NCBI RefSeq assembly: GCF_001180265.1
Contig: NZ_CVSW01000063.1
Coordinates: 1 to 64,000 of the forward strand
DNA: 64,000 nucleotides
Reading direction: 5' to 3'
Origin: Prochlorococcus marinus
Lineage (GTDB): Bacteria; Cyanobacteriota; Cyanobacteriia; PCC-6307; Cyanobiaceae
This document shows, one piece after another, positions 35,671-44,382 of the stretch; the first letter of the stretch is position 1, and each line of letters opens with the position of its first letter. The position numbers were made by a program, and so were the translations under genes. A model generated the notes under the pieces. The model did not search any database, was not told the DNA's origin, and worked only from the letters and a program-made list of their open reading frames with translations.

Positions 35671-35778
35671 AACTTTAAAATGTTTACATTAAGATAATAA
35701 AATCTAAAAACGTTAAATTAATTTCTTTAAAAACTTTTTCGTGTAAAATTTCATACTAACTAAGGTAAGAAAAATTTT

Positions 35779-36546
35779 TTGAGAATAATTTATAAAAACA
35801 TTCAAAAATTCGTGACTGACAAATTTCAAAACAATATCAAAAATCTCGTTGAAGAATTTAACTTTTATGGGCCAAAGAAGTTCAAATTAATTGTATTATT
35901 TGGATTATTAGGAGATTTTGATAGCTTTGAATATGCAATAAATTTAAAAAATTTTATCGATAATCAGCAAGATAAAAATTTAGATATTTTTGCTATTGGT
36001 ATTGGTAACCAAAATGGGAAACAAAAATTCTGTAAATTTACTGGCTTTCAAGAAAAAAATTTAATAGTTGTTTCTGATAATCAAATCCACAATAATCTAA
36101 AAATCTCAAGAGGATTAGATATTGGTTTAGGAGGTTGGATCAATATGCTTTTGATGCTATCAGGGATAAATTCTTTTAAAACAATTAAAGAAGTTATTAG
36201 AGGTTATACTGGCGACCAAAAAGCAAAGCAAATCTATTCAGAATCAGACAAAATTGATGTTTTACAATTTCTAAAATTTTCAGGTAATTCTTTTAAACAG
36301 GTTTTCGGAGATGGTTATTTAAGACCATTTGAATTAGCAACATTTAGATTAAATAATATGAAGGAAATAATTCAAAATTGGAGTGATTATATTCTTAATG
36401 AAGAATACCTTCCTCAAAGAGGGGCTTCTTTTCTATTGAATAATAAAAATCAAATTATTTATAAATTTTTTTCAAATGATGTACTTGGCTATTCATCAAA
36501 TATGAGGGATCCCTTAGGATTTTTGACTGATTTTATTAAAGAATAG
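35779..36546 (+). CDS. AhpC/TSA-related peroxiredoxin-like protein
   Basis: A 255-residue protein of the peroxiredoxin-like (PRXL2/AhpC-TSA) group, common in cyanobacteria. The thioredoxin-fold core has KLIVLFGLLGDFDSFEYAIN and DIFAIGIGNQNGKQKFCKFT with one cysteine; the usual resolving/peroxidatic C-x2-C is absent, as in this subgroup. GDGYLRPFELATFRLNNMKE and RGASFLLNNKNQIIY are conserved further on. It starts at TTG and is divergent from flavodoxin. Function is uncertain; the group is not a classical peroxidase. The SemiSWEET gene follows after 16 bp. Confidence 0.65.
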   Translation: MRIIYKNIQKFVTDKFQNNIKNLVEEFNFYGPKKFKLIVLFGLLGDFDSFEYAINLKNFIDNQQDKNLDIFAIGIGNQNGKQKFCKFTGFQEKNLIVVSDNQIHNNLKISRGLDIGLGGWINMLLMLSGINSFKTIKEVIRGYTGDQKAKQIYSESDKIDVLQFLKFSGNSFKQVFGDGYLRPFELATFRLNNMKEIIQNWSDYILNEEYLPQRGASFLLNNKNQIIYKFFSNDVLGYSSNMRDPLGFLTDFIKE

Positions 36547-36562
36547 TTTTTAAAATATTTTT

Positions 36563-36820
36563 ATGAATGTAGATATATTTGGATATTTTGCAGCGATTTT
36601 AACAACAGCAGCATTTCTACCTCAATTGATAAAAACTTTAAAAACAAAAAAGGCAGATGATGTTTCTTTGACAACATTAATAATGTTTATTATCGGTGTT
36701 TTATCCTGGATTATTTACGGTTATAAAATTTCTTCTACACCAATATTGATAGCAAATTTAATTACGCTGATCTTAAATTTATTGATATTGATCTCTAAAA
36801 TATATTTTTCAAAAAACTAA
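36563..36820 (+). CDS. SemiSWEET sugar transporter
   Basis: An 85-residue three-helix membrane protein of the SemiSWEET (MtN3/PQ-loop) family, the dimeric bacterial relatives of SWEET sugar facilitators. FGYFAAILTTAAFLPQLIKT contains the PQ motif in helix 1, KADDVSLTTLIMFIIGVLSW is the second helix region with the conserved Ser-Leu, and NLITLILNLLILISKIYF is the third. Bacterial members transport mono- or disaccharides along their gradient. It follows the peroxiredoxin-like gene closely. Substrate not predictable. Confidence 0.92.
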   Translation: MNVDIFGYFAAILTTAAFLPQLIKTLKTKKADDVSLTTLIMFIIGVLSWIIYGYKISSTPILIANLITLILNLLILISKIYFSKN

Positions 36821-36887
36821 AATATAAATTCTTTTTAACTTAAGAAATTTAGATTTATTGAAATCTTGATTAAAATAGGATTAAAAT

Positions 36888-37121
36888 TTGCTTATCTTGA
36901 AAACTTCAAAATGCTGGGTTTGGTTTAAAGGTAGCCTTAACAAGGGTGGATATTGGAAAGAAGGTTTTATCTGTACTTTTGATGAGAAACCAGGAGTTTT
37001 AATAGAAAGTCCTGCTTACGTAACTTGTCGTGTTCCTACATGGAGAGTTTTGACTAAAGAACCCGAAAATTTATATGAATCTCCTTTAATACCTGACAAT
37101 GCAATCTGGAAGATAATTTAA
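36888..37121 (+). CDS. Conserved hypothetical protein (77 aa)
   Basis: A 77-residue soluble protein with several aromatics and Cys (KCWVWFKGSLNKGGYWKEGF, ESPAYVTCRVPTWRVLT). Starts at TTG, the only reasonable start. It has no signal peptide. The compact beta-rich pattern and conserved Trp/Pro suggest a real small domain, but I recognise no family. It lies 67 bp after the SemiSWEET gene on the same strand and before the AEC transporter. Confidence 0.6.
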   Translation: MLILKTSKCWVWFKGSLNKGGYWKEGFICTFDEKPGVLIESPAYVTCRVPTWRVLTKEPENLYESPLIPDNAIWKII

Positions 37122-37251
37122 ATTCTAAATGAATAATAAAAAACTCTTTTACTGCACTTCGGCAAGTTAATATTGCTTTAATAAATATTTAATTAATACC
37201 ATCTACTCTCTTTTTATAAATATTATCCCTTTTTTATTCTTTGGTTTTCTG

Positions 37252-38112
37252 ATGGGGAAAAAGAATCCAAAGATTTCAAAATACATAGCAAGACCTCTAA
37301 TAAGATTTGGTATTCCATTAAGTGTAATGGGTCTCCTTTTAAAAGAAGGTATAGATATAAATCTAATTAAAAGTGCTTTTTTAGCATTCTCTGTAATTGG
37401 ATTTTTGATAACTTTAATAAATATAATCCCAATATTTAAGAAGAGGCTTCCAAATTACACATTGCAGCTGGCAGGCCTAATAGGTAATACATCATTTCTT
37501 GGAATACCCATTGCGCTAGCTCTTCTACCTTCAACAACAATCAATTTTACTATTGGATTTGATTTAGGAACAACACTTTTCGCTTGGATATTTGGACCTT
37601 TTTTGCTTCAAGGTAAATCCAATAGCGATAACATCCCAAACATCAAAGGGCTACTAAATGCATTGATAAATAGCCCTGCATCAAAAGGGATTATCGGGGT
37701 ACTGCTTGCATATCTTTTTCAAATAGATGAAATTTTAGGCAATTATCTTTGGATTCCTGCAAGAATAGTTATTGCTTTGGCAATAATAATTGTGGGAACA
37801 AGACTTGGAATAATCACAAATCAAAATGAGAGTATTTTTGATCTAAATGAAAAAATTAAATTTTCAATTTCTTTAAAGTTATTTATTCTTCCCTTTATTA
37901 TTTTTTTAATATCCAAATTCTTAAATTTCAACTTCTATCAATCATCTGCAGTAATTCTTCAGGCAGCAACCCCAACGGCAATATCCACAATATTAATGGC
38001 AGAAGCTTATGGCGTGAAACAAAAAATAGCTTCAAAAATTCTTTTTACCACAACTTTAATTTCAATATTTACAATTCCTCTATTAAAAATCTTATTAAAT
38101 ATAGCCAACTAA
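37252..38112 (+). CDS. AEC-family (auxin efflux carrier-like) membrane transporter
   Basis: A 286-residue (from ATG) membrane protein with about nine helices, of the Mem_trans/AEC family that includes bacterial malonate and other anion carriers. The conserved N-block (about 70-100, LQLAGLIGNTSFLGIPIALA) and C-block (SAVILQAATPTAISTILMAEAYG) are intact. The frame is open for another 28 codons upstream and encodes TIYSLFINIIPFLFFGFL, an apparent first helix, without any ATG, GTG or TTG. An ATT at 37192 is the best candidate for an unusual start; the ATG at 37252 may otherwise be an internal methionine. Confidence 0.85.
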   Translation: MGKKNPKISKYIARPLIRFGIPLSVMGLLLKEGIDINLIKSAFLAFSVIGFLITLINIIPIFKKRLPNYTLQLAGLIGNTSFLGIPIALALLPSTTINFTIGFDLGTTLFAWIFGPFLLQGKSNSDNIPNIKGLLNALINSPASKGIIGVLLAYLFQIDEILGNYLWIPARIVIALAIIIVGTRLGIITNQNESIFDLNEKIKFSISLKLFILPFIIFLISKFLNFNFYQSSAVILQAATPTAISTILMAEAYGVKQKIASKILFTTTLISIFTIPLLKILLNIAN

Positions 38113-38190
38113 AACCACCTTAACAGCATGATTAATGAATATTGTAAAGAAAATATACTGAAAACTACATAATGTCTTAAGATTTACATT

Positions 38191-38442
38191 ATGAAGTCAG
38201 CAAACCCTGAAAATGAATATATCCCTCTAGATCTAAGGATTTCTGTGAGAAGGGATACTTTAAGGCTAATCACAGAGATGGCTCAAGATATGGGAATAAG
38301 CATTAATGAAGTTTTTAGTTTTTTGGCCGAAGATTCCGTAATAGATCTTGAATTACTCGAAGATCTAAATGAGATTGAGATACCCAGTCAGTGCAGTCTT
38401 GATGATCTTAAAAACGCTCTTCTTAAAAAGAAGCTTTTTTAA
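38191..38442 (+). CDS. Small protein with ribbon-helix-helix-like region (83 aa)
   Basis: An 83-residue acidic protein. The central PLDLRISVRRDTLRLITEMA followed by QDMGISINEVFSFLAEDS has the strand-helix-helix pattern of CopG/MetJ-type DNA-binding proteins, but the acidic C-terminus (LELLEDLNEIEIPSQCSLDD) is unlike most. No partner toxin is visible. It may be a picocyanobacterial regulator; confidence in that is modest. Its last 4 bases overlap the convergent GT39 gene, and a hairpin with T6 lies at the end of the coding sequence. Confidence 0.6.
   Translation: MKSANPENEYIPLDLRISVRRDTLRLITEMAQDMGISINEVFSFLAEDSVIDLELLEDLNEIEIPSQCSLDDLKNALLKKKLF
38419..38440 (+). terminator. Possible intrinsic terminator overlapping the 83-aa gene 3' end
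   Basis: CTTCTT and AAGAAG form a 6-bp stem with an AAA loop at 38419-38433, followed by C and six T. It lies within the last codons of the 83-aa gene and ends at the convergent GT39 stop. The stem is AT-rich and could be fortuitous from the Lys codons. Confidence 0.35.
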
Positions 38443-40244
38443 AATTTTTCAACTTTTCTATTTTTCCAATCAGATTTGTAACCGCTATTAACTAAAAATT
38501 CAGAATACTTGTTCAAATCACTTTTCTTAATTCTCCATAAATTATAAATCCCATATTCTCCCAATTTTTGATGATTAATATTTGACCAGTGCTTTACGCG
38601 CGAGGAATATTCATCTATCACGACCAATAAAGACTTGAATTCATAATCAGGTTGGTCTTTATAATTTTCTCTCCTATCAGTATTTAGCCTGTCTGAAAGA
38701 TTAATTAATCCTTCTCTAGTATTTGGTTCATAAAAAACTATTTGTCTCGAATAATAATGTAAAGAGGGTTTTCTTATCCCTATCATTGCTAAAGTTTCCT
38801 TTCCTTCACGAATATCCGATATAAGTTTTGAGATATTTCTCAAAGGTAATTGCCTAGAAGTATCTGCTAATTTTCTTATTGGTGACATTAAAAAAGATTG
38901 TCCAAATAAAAGAAAAATTTGAAGATAAAGAAAAATATTTTTAAACTGTAAAGAAAATAAAATTAATGCAAGAAGTGTAAATAAAGAGAAGAACAATTTG
39001 GCTTTAAAAATTATGCCAGAGTTTATTAGGTCAGAAGCCAAATTAGGCATTTCAGGATCATTTATTGAACTTAGCCAAATATTTGAGAAAAAGAATGCTA
39101 TTGAGAGACCGAAAAAAATTAAAATATTAAAAATCCATAAATATAAAAAACTTTTATTCGAATTTTTTAAGTTTACAAAGCTATTACTAATTAAAATTGC
39201 CGCTGCTGGAATTGCAGGCAACCAATAGCTTGGTAATTTCGTAGCAGAAATGCTAAAGAAGATTAAAACTGATGTTAACCAACATAGGGAATATGTATAA
39301 AGAGTTTCAGTGACATTGCAACTTTCTTTTAAACTTTTCAAAAAATCTTTAAAGGCTTTAAATATCCCGTAATACAAAAAAGGAGTAAATGGTAATGAGG
39401 CCAATATCATTATGTAAAGAAAAAACCAGAATGGTTCTGCATGATTATTTACAACTGAGGTATATCTTTGAAAATTATGATAACCAAAAAAATTGTCCCA
39501 AAAAGGCTTTCCCTCTTTTATTAGTTCCAAGATGTACCATGGAACACTTATCAGTATTGTTATTAATAAACCTTTCTTAGGGTTTATCTTGCAGAGCAAC
39601 GTTTTCCAATCCTTCTGACTAATTAAGAAAGATGTAATAGTCAATGTTGCCAAGACGAATGCAACAGGTCCTTTAGTTAAGATTGCAAGCCCTAAAAATA
39701 CCCACGCTGAAATGCATTGATCATTATTATTACTTGCCATCCTTCTCCAAAACAAAAGCAAGCTGATCCCTAAAGTTCCAGTTAAAAGAGCATCACTCAC
39801 TGCAGTCCTACTCCAAATAATTATTAATGGAGACAGAGCAAAACCTAATGCTGCAACTATTGGAGTAAGGAATTGCTTATCACCCTTCTGTGGCCAACAA
39901 AACAAAGTATCTCCAATCATCAACATTAAAAATAATGACGCCAAAGCTGAAGGTAGTCTTGCTGAGATTGTCCCTAAACTATCCCAAGTCTCGTTTTTCG
40001 GTAATGAGTAAAAAAAGCCCATTAGCCAATATATTAGTGGAGGCTTATCAAAACGGAATATTCCGTTGACTTTTGGAGTTAACCAATCACCAGATTCACT
40101 CATTGCCCGTGAAGCTGCTGCGAATAAAGGGGGAGTTTCATCCACCAGTCCTGTGTTGCCTAAACCTAAGATGAATATTAAGACCCCACAAACTAACACT
40201 ATCAGAAAGGTTATGAGCCTTTTTTTGAATTTAAAATAATTCAT
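38439..40244 (-). CDS. Glycosyltransferase family 39-like (ArnT/PMT-type) membrane protein
   Basis: A 601-residue polytopic protein with about 12 membrane helices. The N-terminal GNTGLVDETPPLFAAASRAM holds the D-E pair essential in ArnT/PMT transferases, and IFRFDKPPLIYWLMG is the typical first periplasmic block. The C-terminal 120 residues form a periplasmic domain. Such enzymes move sugar from polyprenyl phosphate onto lipid A or other acceptors outside the membrane. A GT4 glycosyltransferase gene lies 15 bp upstream on the same strand, consistent with a glycan transcript. Acceptor unknown. Confidence 0.9.
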   Translation of the reverse strand: MNYFKFKKRLITFLIVLVCGVLIFILGLGNTGLVDETPPLFAAASRAMSESGDWLTPKVNGIFRFDKPPLIYWLMGFFYSLPKNETWDSLGTISARLPSALASLFLMLMIGDTLFCWPQKGDKQFLTPIVAALGFALSPLIIIWSRTAVSDALLTGTLGISLLLFWRRMASNNNDQCISAWVFLGLAILTKGPVAFVLATLTITSFLISQKDWKTLLCKINPKKGLLITILISVPWYILELIKEGKPFWDNFFGYHNFQRYTSVVNNHAEPFWFFLYIMILASLPFTPFLYYGIFKAFKDFLKSLKESCNVTETLYTYSLCWLTSVLIFFSISATKLPSYWLPAIPAAAILISNSFVNLKNSNKSFLYLWIFNILIFFGLSIAFFFSNIWLSSINDPEMPNLASDLINSGIIFKAKLFFSLFTLLALILFSLQFKNIFLYLQIFLLFGQSFLMSPIRKLADTSRQLPLRNISKLISDIREGKETLAMIGIRKPSLHYYSRQIVFYEPNTREGLINLSDRLNTDRRENYKDQPDYEFKSLLVVIDEYSSRVKHWSNINHQKLGEYGIYNLWRIKKSDLNKYSEFLVNSGYKSDWKNRKVEKF

Positions 40245-40259
40245 TTACTATTATTTATT

Positions 40260-41336
40260 TTATTTAGATTCGTGAATTGCCTTATTAAGCCAGTTCTCAA
40301 CCTTTTTTGCAAATATATCTGTGGAGGCATTTTTTTCCACCCATTCTCTGCATTTTTTACGCTCAATTTTTTCAATAATTTTTACATAGAAAAGCATATT
40401 TTTTTTATCATCAGGGTCAGCAAGATAACCTGTTTGCCCATGCTGAATAATTTCACTAGGCCCTCCCCTTTTATAAGCTATGACTGGAACACCACAGGCT
40501 AAAGCTTCAACAACTACGTTACCAAATGCCTCATTCCATTTTGGAGTATTTAGCAATACCCTACATTTACCAAGCTCTTCTTGCAATTCATTAGTTGATA
40601 AAAAACCCATCCAATCTATAGTTCCTTTTGGGAAGGATTTTTCTATCTTTGAGGCATAGATCTCATCTTCTTTAAATCCCCAAACTTTTAGTGTTTCGCC
40701 AAGTTCATTCGCAACATAAACAGCATCCTCTAAACCTTTCTCAGGTGCTACTCTGCCAACCCATGCCAAAGGTCCCCCTATTGAATTTTGAAAAGTATAG
40801 TTGTGTAACTTAAAGCCATTACCAATAATTATTGGTTTTTTTATAAATGGATAATCATCAGCTTGTATTTTTGAATGAAAAGCAAAATTATATGGATGTT
40901 TAGCATATACCTTTGAGATTAAATTACTTATTACTGAACTCTCAGAACCCATACTAATAATATGTGCCATGGGTATATCTACATTAAGAGTCATCCAAAT
41001 AGGTAACCAATCATAAGACATGTTTAATAATACATCTGCCTTTTTAGCAATATCTAATCCCTTTTCAAGCATTCCTACTAAAAGTGAATTATCTGGAATA
41101 CTTACGGGGGAGTTGTAATTTCGATGCTGCCAACTAATTTGATCTTTACCATCCACAAAATATACTTTTGCTTTTTCATTCCCCTTAGATAATTTAGAAT
41201 TTTTTGGAGCTATCACCTCCACCGAGTGTCCTAAAGAAAGCAAGCCTGAAACTAAGGAGTTTATAGTTAATTCAACACCTCCGCCTTTGCCGCTGCCAAG
41301 GAAACCTATAGGAGTACTGATCAAAACTATGCGCAT
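40260..41336 (-). CDS. Glycosyltransferase family 4 protein
   Basis: A 358-residue GT-B transferase. N-terminal RIVLISTPIGFLGSGKGGGV with HSVEVIAPKNSKL forms the acceptor domain; the C-terminal domain has VGRVAPEKGLEDAVYVANEL and the donor site NEAFGNVVVEALACGVPVIA followed by GGPSEII, the E-x7-E motif of GT4 (group 1) enzymes. The usual donors are UDP- or GDP-sugars. It sits between the EamA exporter (27 bp upstream) and the ArnT-like gene (15 bp downstream) in one minus-strand run. Product unknown. Confidence 0.92.
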   Translation of the reverse strand: MRIVLISTPIGFLGSGKGGGVELTINSLVSGLLSLGHSVEVIAPKNSKLSKGNEKAKVYFVDGKDQISWQHRNYNSPVSIPDNSLLVGMLEKGLDIAKKADVLLNMSYDWLPIWMTLNVDIPMAHIISMGSESSVISNLISKVYAKHPYNFAFHSKIQADDYPFIKKPIIIGNGFKLHNYTFQNSIGGPLAWVGRVAPEKGLEDAVYVANELGETLKVWGFKEDEIYASKIEKSFPKGTIDWMGFLSTNELQEELGKCRVLLNTPKWNEAFGNVVVEALACGVPVIAYKRGGPSEIIQHGQTGYLADPDDKKNMLFYVKIIEKIERKKCREWVEKNASTDIFAKKVENWLNKAIHESK

Positions 41337-41363
41337 TATTTATATTTTTACATCAAGACTCTT

Positions 41364-42305
41364 TTAAGTAGTATTGTCTGTAAATTTATTTTCCCATAAA
41401 GACTTTCTTTGACTAACAAAAAATACCGAAATAAGAACAAAAATTACCCCTATCCATTGAACTATAGAAAGCCTTTCATCTAACCAAACACCTCCACTGA
41501 GAAGAGCGAATACTGGAGTTAGAAAAGCAAGAGTACTAAATCCAGTTATCTCTTTATTATTAGCAAAGTAGAAAAACAAACCGTAAGCAATTGCTCCTCC
41601 GAAAATACTTGCAAATGACATTAGTCCCCAATCAAATATTGACCAATTTGGGATTATCTGAAAATTTGATTGTAAGCAATGCTTAATTATTAATGGCACA
41701 CTTCCTAAAACCATGTGCCATCCCGTAACTGCAACTGGATCACTTTTAGTACAGGTGAACCTAATTAAAATTGTTCCAAGTGCCATAGCGAGAGAAGCTG
41801 CAAGCATCCATAGTTCACCAAAATTAAAACTTACTTCACTGATAGACGTATCAGACATCAACCACCAATTTCCCAAAAATTCTTGTGGAACTCCTAAAAA
41901 TATTATTCCGCCCAAGCCAAAAAGTAATCCTAACCATCCTATAGGATTAATTAAATTTCCAAAAATTGCCCTAGCTAGAATTGCCACCAAAAGAGGTTGA
42001 GAATCAATCAATACAGACCCTAAACCAGCTCCTGTTTTTTCAATCCCATAAGTTAAAAACAACTGAAAAAAAGTTGCGTCGACAATCGTAAATACAAAAA
42101 ACCATTTCAAATCACATCTATAAATTTTCAAATCTCTTTTAAATAAATATGTTGTAATTAGAACAAGAATTCCTGCAGGAAGTAATCTTAAAGAAGCCAC
42201 AAACTCAGGTCCAGCACTAGATACTAATGGAGTCATAGCTGCCATTGAAGTACCCCAAAGTGCAAAAGGGAGTATCATTAAAAACCAATTTAAGATTGAA
42301 TTCAT
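41364..42305 (-). CDS. EamA/DMT-family permease
   Basis: A 313-residue protein with ten predicted membrane helices in two EamA repeats, the drug/metabolite transporter superfamily. FALWGTSMAAMTPLVSSAGP at helix 1 and FFYFANNKEITGFSTLAFLT near helix 9 are recognisable; VWLDERLSIVQWIGVIFVLI ends the second repeat with the conserved E. These carriers export or exchange small metabolites; which one cannot be told. It is first in the minus-strand run before the two glycosyltransferases and divergent from sppA. Confidence 0.92.
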   Translation of the reverse strand: MNSILNWFLMILPFALWGTSMAAMTPLVSSAGPEFVASLRLLPAGILVLITTYLFKRDLKIYRCDLKWFFVFTIVDATFFQLFLTYGIEKTGAGLGSVLIDSQPLLVAILARAIFGNLINPIGWLGLLFGLGGIIFLGVPQEFLGNWWLMSDTSISEVSFNFGELWMLAASLAMALGTILIRFTCTKSDPVAVTGWHMVLGSVPLIIKHCLQSNFQIIPNWSIFDWGLMSFASIFGGAIAYGLFFYFANNKEITGFSTLAFLTPVFALLSGGVWLDERLSIVQWIGVIFVLISVFFVSQRKSLWENKFTDNTT

Positions 42306-42357
42306 TAGGTCTGCTGATAATCTTTTTAAAGTAGATTTATGTATTTACCTTAAAAAA

Positions 42358-43167
42358 ATGATTTGGCCTTTTAGACGAAAGTCAAAAAAAAGAATGGCTC
42401 GTATAGTAATTGATGAGCCTATTACAAGTTCAACAAGAATTTCTGTCCTAAAAGCTCTTAAACAAATTGAGGATAGAGAATTTCCAGCTTTAATCGTGAG
42501 AATTGATTCGCCAGGGGGTACTGTTGGGGATAGCCAAGAAATATATTCTGCTATTAAAAGACTAAAAGATAAAGGATGTAAAGTAATTGCGAGTTTTGGA
42601 AACATATCAGCATCTGGAGGTGTTTACATTGGTGTTGCATCTGACAAAATAGTTGCTAATCCAGGCACAATTACAGGATCGATTGGTGTGATTATAAGGG
42701 GAAATAATTTATCCGAATTATTAGATAAGGTTGGCATAAAATTCGAGACTGTTAAAAGCGGCGTATTTAAAGATATTCTTTCTCCAGATAAACCCTTGAC
42801 TAAGGAAGGGAGGGAACTACTTCAAGGGCTAATAGATGAAAGCTACAAACAATTTACCGAAGCTGTTGCTAAAGGAAGAAATTTACCTGTTGAAGAGGTA
42901 AGAAAATTCGCCGATGGAAGAATTTTTACTGGAACGCAAGCAAAAGAATTAGGTCTTGTTGATGAAGTTGGAGATGAATTTGTCGCTAGGGAACTTGCTG
43001 CAAAAATGGTTAATATTGACCCTAAAATTCAGCCCTTAACATTTGGGAAGAAAAAAAAGAAAATACTAGGACTAATTCCAGGTAGTAAGATAATTGAAAA
43101 AGTTTTCAATAATATCTTCTTTGAGATTGATTCATCTAATAAAATACTCTGGTTGTACAAGCCTTAA
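42358..43167 (+). CDS. sppA: Signal peptide peptidase SppA (S49 family, short form)
   Basis: A 269-residue SppA of the short 36K type, a serine protease with a Ser/Lys dyad that degrades cleaved signal peptides or membrane-bound fragments. LIVRIDSPGGTVGDSQEIY and FGNISASGGVYIGVASDKIV provide the oxyanion loop and the Ser nucleophile in SASGG; KFETVKSGVFKDILSPDKPL carries the general-base Lys. An N-terminal membrane anchor is not strong here. The chorismate mutase gene follows after 6 bp on the same strand. Length normal for the short family. Confidence 0.93.
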   Translation: MIWPFRRKSKKRMARIVIDEPITSSTRISVLKALKQIEDREFPALIVRIDSPGGTVGDSQEIYSAIKRLKDKGCKVIASFGNISASGGVYIGVASDKIVANPGTITGSIGVIIRGNNLSELLDKVGIKFETVKSGVFKDILSPDKPLTKEGRELLQGLIDESYKQFTEAVAKGRNLPVEEVRKFADGRIFTGTQAKELGLVDEVGDEFVARELAAKMVNIDPKIQPLTFGKKKKKILGLIPGSKIIEKVFNNIFFEIDSSNKILWLYKP

Positions 43168-43173
43168 CTTAAT

Positions 43174-43557
43174 ATGGATGAAAAAATGAAAGATAATTAT
43201 AAAATTACTGTTATTAGAGGAGCCACAACAGCATCTGGTAATTCTGTTAATGAAATAGAGGATGCCGTAGTTGAATTAATAGATGAATTAATTTCACGCA
43301 ACAATCTCATAAAAACGAACTTATTATCCATTACATTTACCGCAACAAAAGATTTGGATGCATGTTTTCCTGCTTCAATAGCTAGGAAATGTAATGGACT
43401 TGATTCAGTAGCTTTTTTAGATTGTCAACAAATGTATGTCTCTAACGACGTAGATTTTTGTATAAGAATAATGGCACAAGTTTTATTACCTACAAATTTT
43501 CCTGTAAAGCATCCTTATTTAAGAGGGGCTTCAAAATTAAGGACAGATAGATGTTAA
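43174..43557 (+). CDS. aroH: Chorismate mutase, AroH type
   Basis: A 127-residue trimeric AroH-type chorismate mutase, forming prephenate for Phe/Tyr synthesis. The N-terminal VIRGATTASGNSVNEI carries the substrate-binding Arg; FCIRIM at about 95-100 matches the CIRV region with Arg90 of the B. subtilis enzyme and HPYLRGASKLRTD the C-terminal Tyr/Arg. The position of the B. subtilis catalytic Glu78 (QEMDV) appears as Gln here (QQMYV, residue about 86), which deserves a check. It starts 6 bp after sppA. Confidence 0.9.
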   Translation: MDEKMKDNYKITVIRGATTASGNSVNEIEDAVVELIDELISRNNLIKTNLLSITFTATKDLDACFPASIARKCNGLDSVAFLDCQQMYVSNDVDFCIRIMAQVLLPTNFPVKHPYLRGASKLRTDRC

Positions 43558-43628
43558 TCTTAGTAAAACAATTTTTCCACCTAAAAGTTGTATAGGCCTA
43601 ATTAATCCTTTAAAAATTTATTTGATCA

Positions 43629-44204
43629 ATGTTAAAAAAAACAAATAAACTAGCTTTAAATCATAAAGTTTTAAGGTTTTTTCTTTTACCTATAGTTCTA
43701 TTTACAACTCCTTTTTATATAGGACAAAATGCTAAAGCAGGGTTGGAATTTCAATGGGACCAAGACTCTGGGTATAGGCGATTAAAGTGGTTTCAAAAAG
43801 AAAATCAGCGAAGGTTTAGGAATAAGATTTATTTTTTCTTGAGGCCATCTGATAGAAAAACTGATCTTTTAAAAATCAATTTAGCTATCCCCAAATCTTT
43901 TAAAGTCAGTCTAAAAACAGAAAAAATTAGTTTATGCAAGGTAAGGATAGGTGGTTTTGAAAATCGGACAAAATGTTTAGAAGATATACCAGCTGATATT
44001 GAAATTAATACCGATGAGTCATCCCTAAGATCCTTAAACATTTATCCCTACAAAGCAATTCCCTCTAATAAAGATAGTTATGCAGTTGTCTTAAAAGTCA
44101 ATAATCCAAACAAATCAGGACTTCATCAATTCCATTCATATGGGCAACCTAAAGGGAAATCAATTTTAAGTTATTTAGGAAGCTGGACTATAGTGATCGA
44201 TTAA
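43629..44204 (+). CDS. DUF2808 family secreted protein
   Basis: A 191-residue exported cyanobacterial protein. The signal peptide has a long basic N-region and a hydrophobic core (FFLLPIVLFTTPFYIGQ) cut near AKA-GL; the mature part contains the DUF2808 blocks IYFFLRPSDRKTDLLKINLA, KVRIGGFENRTKC and SYAVVLKVNNPNKSGLHQFH, with a Cys pair. The function of the family is unknown. It lies 71 bp after aroH and precedes rpmH on the same strand. Confidence 0.85.
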   Translation: MLKKTNKLALNHKVLRFFLLPIVLFTTPFYIGQNAKAGLEFQWDQDSGYRRLKWFQKENQRRFRNKIYFFLRPSDRKTDLLKINLAIPKSFKVSLKTEKISLCKVRIGGFENRTKCLEDIPADIEINTDESSLRSLNIYPYKAIPSNKDSYAVVLKVNNPNKSGLHQFHSYGQPKGKSILSYLGSWTIVID

Positions 44205-44234
44205 ATGATAAATTAAATATGGATAAATAAAAAA

Positions 44235-44372
44235 ATGACTAAAAGAACTTTTGGCGGGACCTCAAGAAAAAGAAAACGTGTATCTGGATTTAGAGTAAGA
44301 ATGCGTTCTCATACAGGAAGAAGAGTAATTAAAAGTAGAAGACAAAAAGGTAGAGAAAGGATAGCTGTTTAA
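44235..44372 (+). CDS. rpmH: 50S ribosomal protein L34
   Basis: A 45-residue, extremely basic protein from ATG 44235 to TAA 44372: [20 protein letters not shown] followed by [20 protein letters not shown] and ERIAV. This is bL34, with the signature [18 protein letters not shown]. Its order before rnpA, then a small membrane protein and yidC, is the classical rpmH-rnpA-yidD-yidC arrangement; here a PH-domain protein takes the place of yidD. Confidence 0.98.
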
Positions 44373-44382
44373 CTCTAAAGAA

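Noticed and set aside
38191-38442. Toxin-antitoxin antitoxin call for the RHH-like protein
   Set aside because: No adjacent small toxin gene; the neighbour is a convergent glycosyltransferase.
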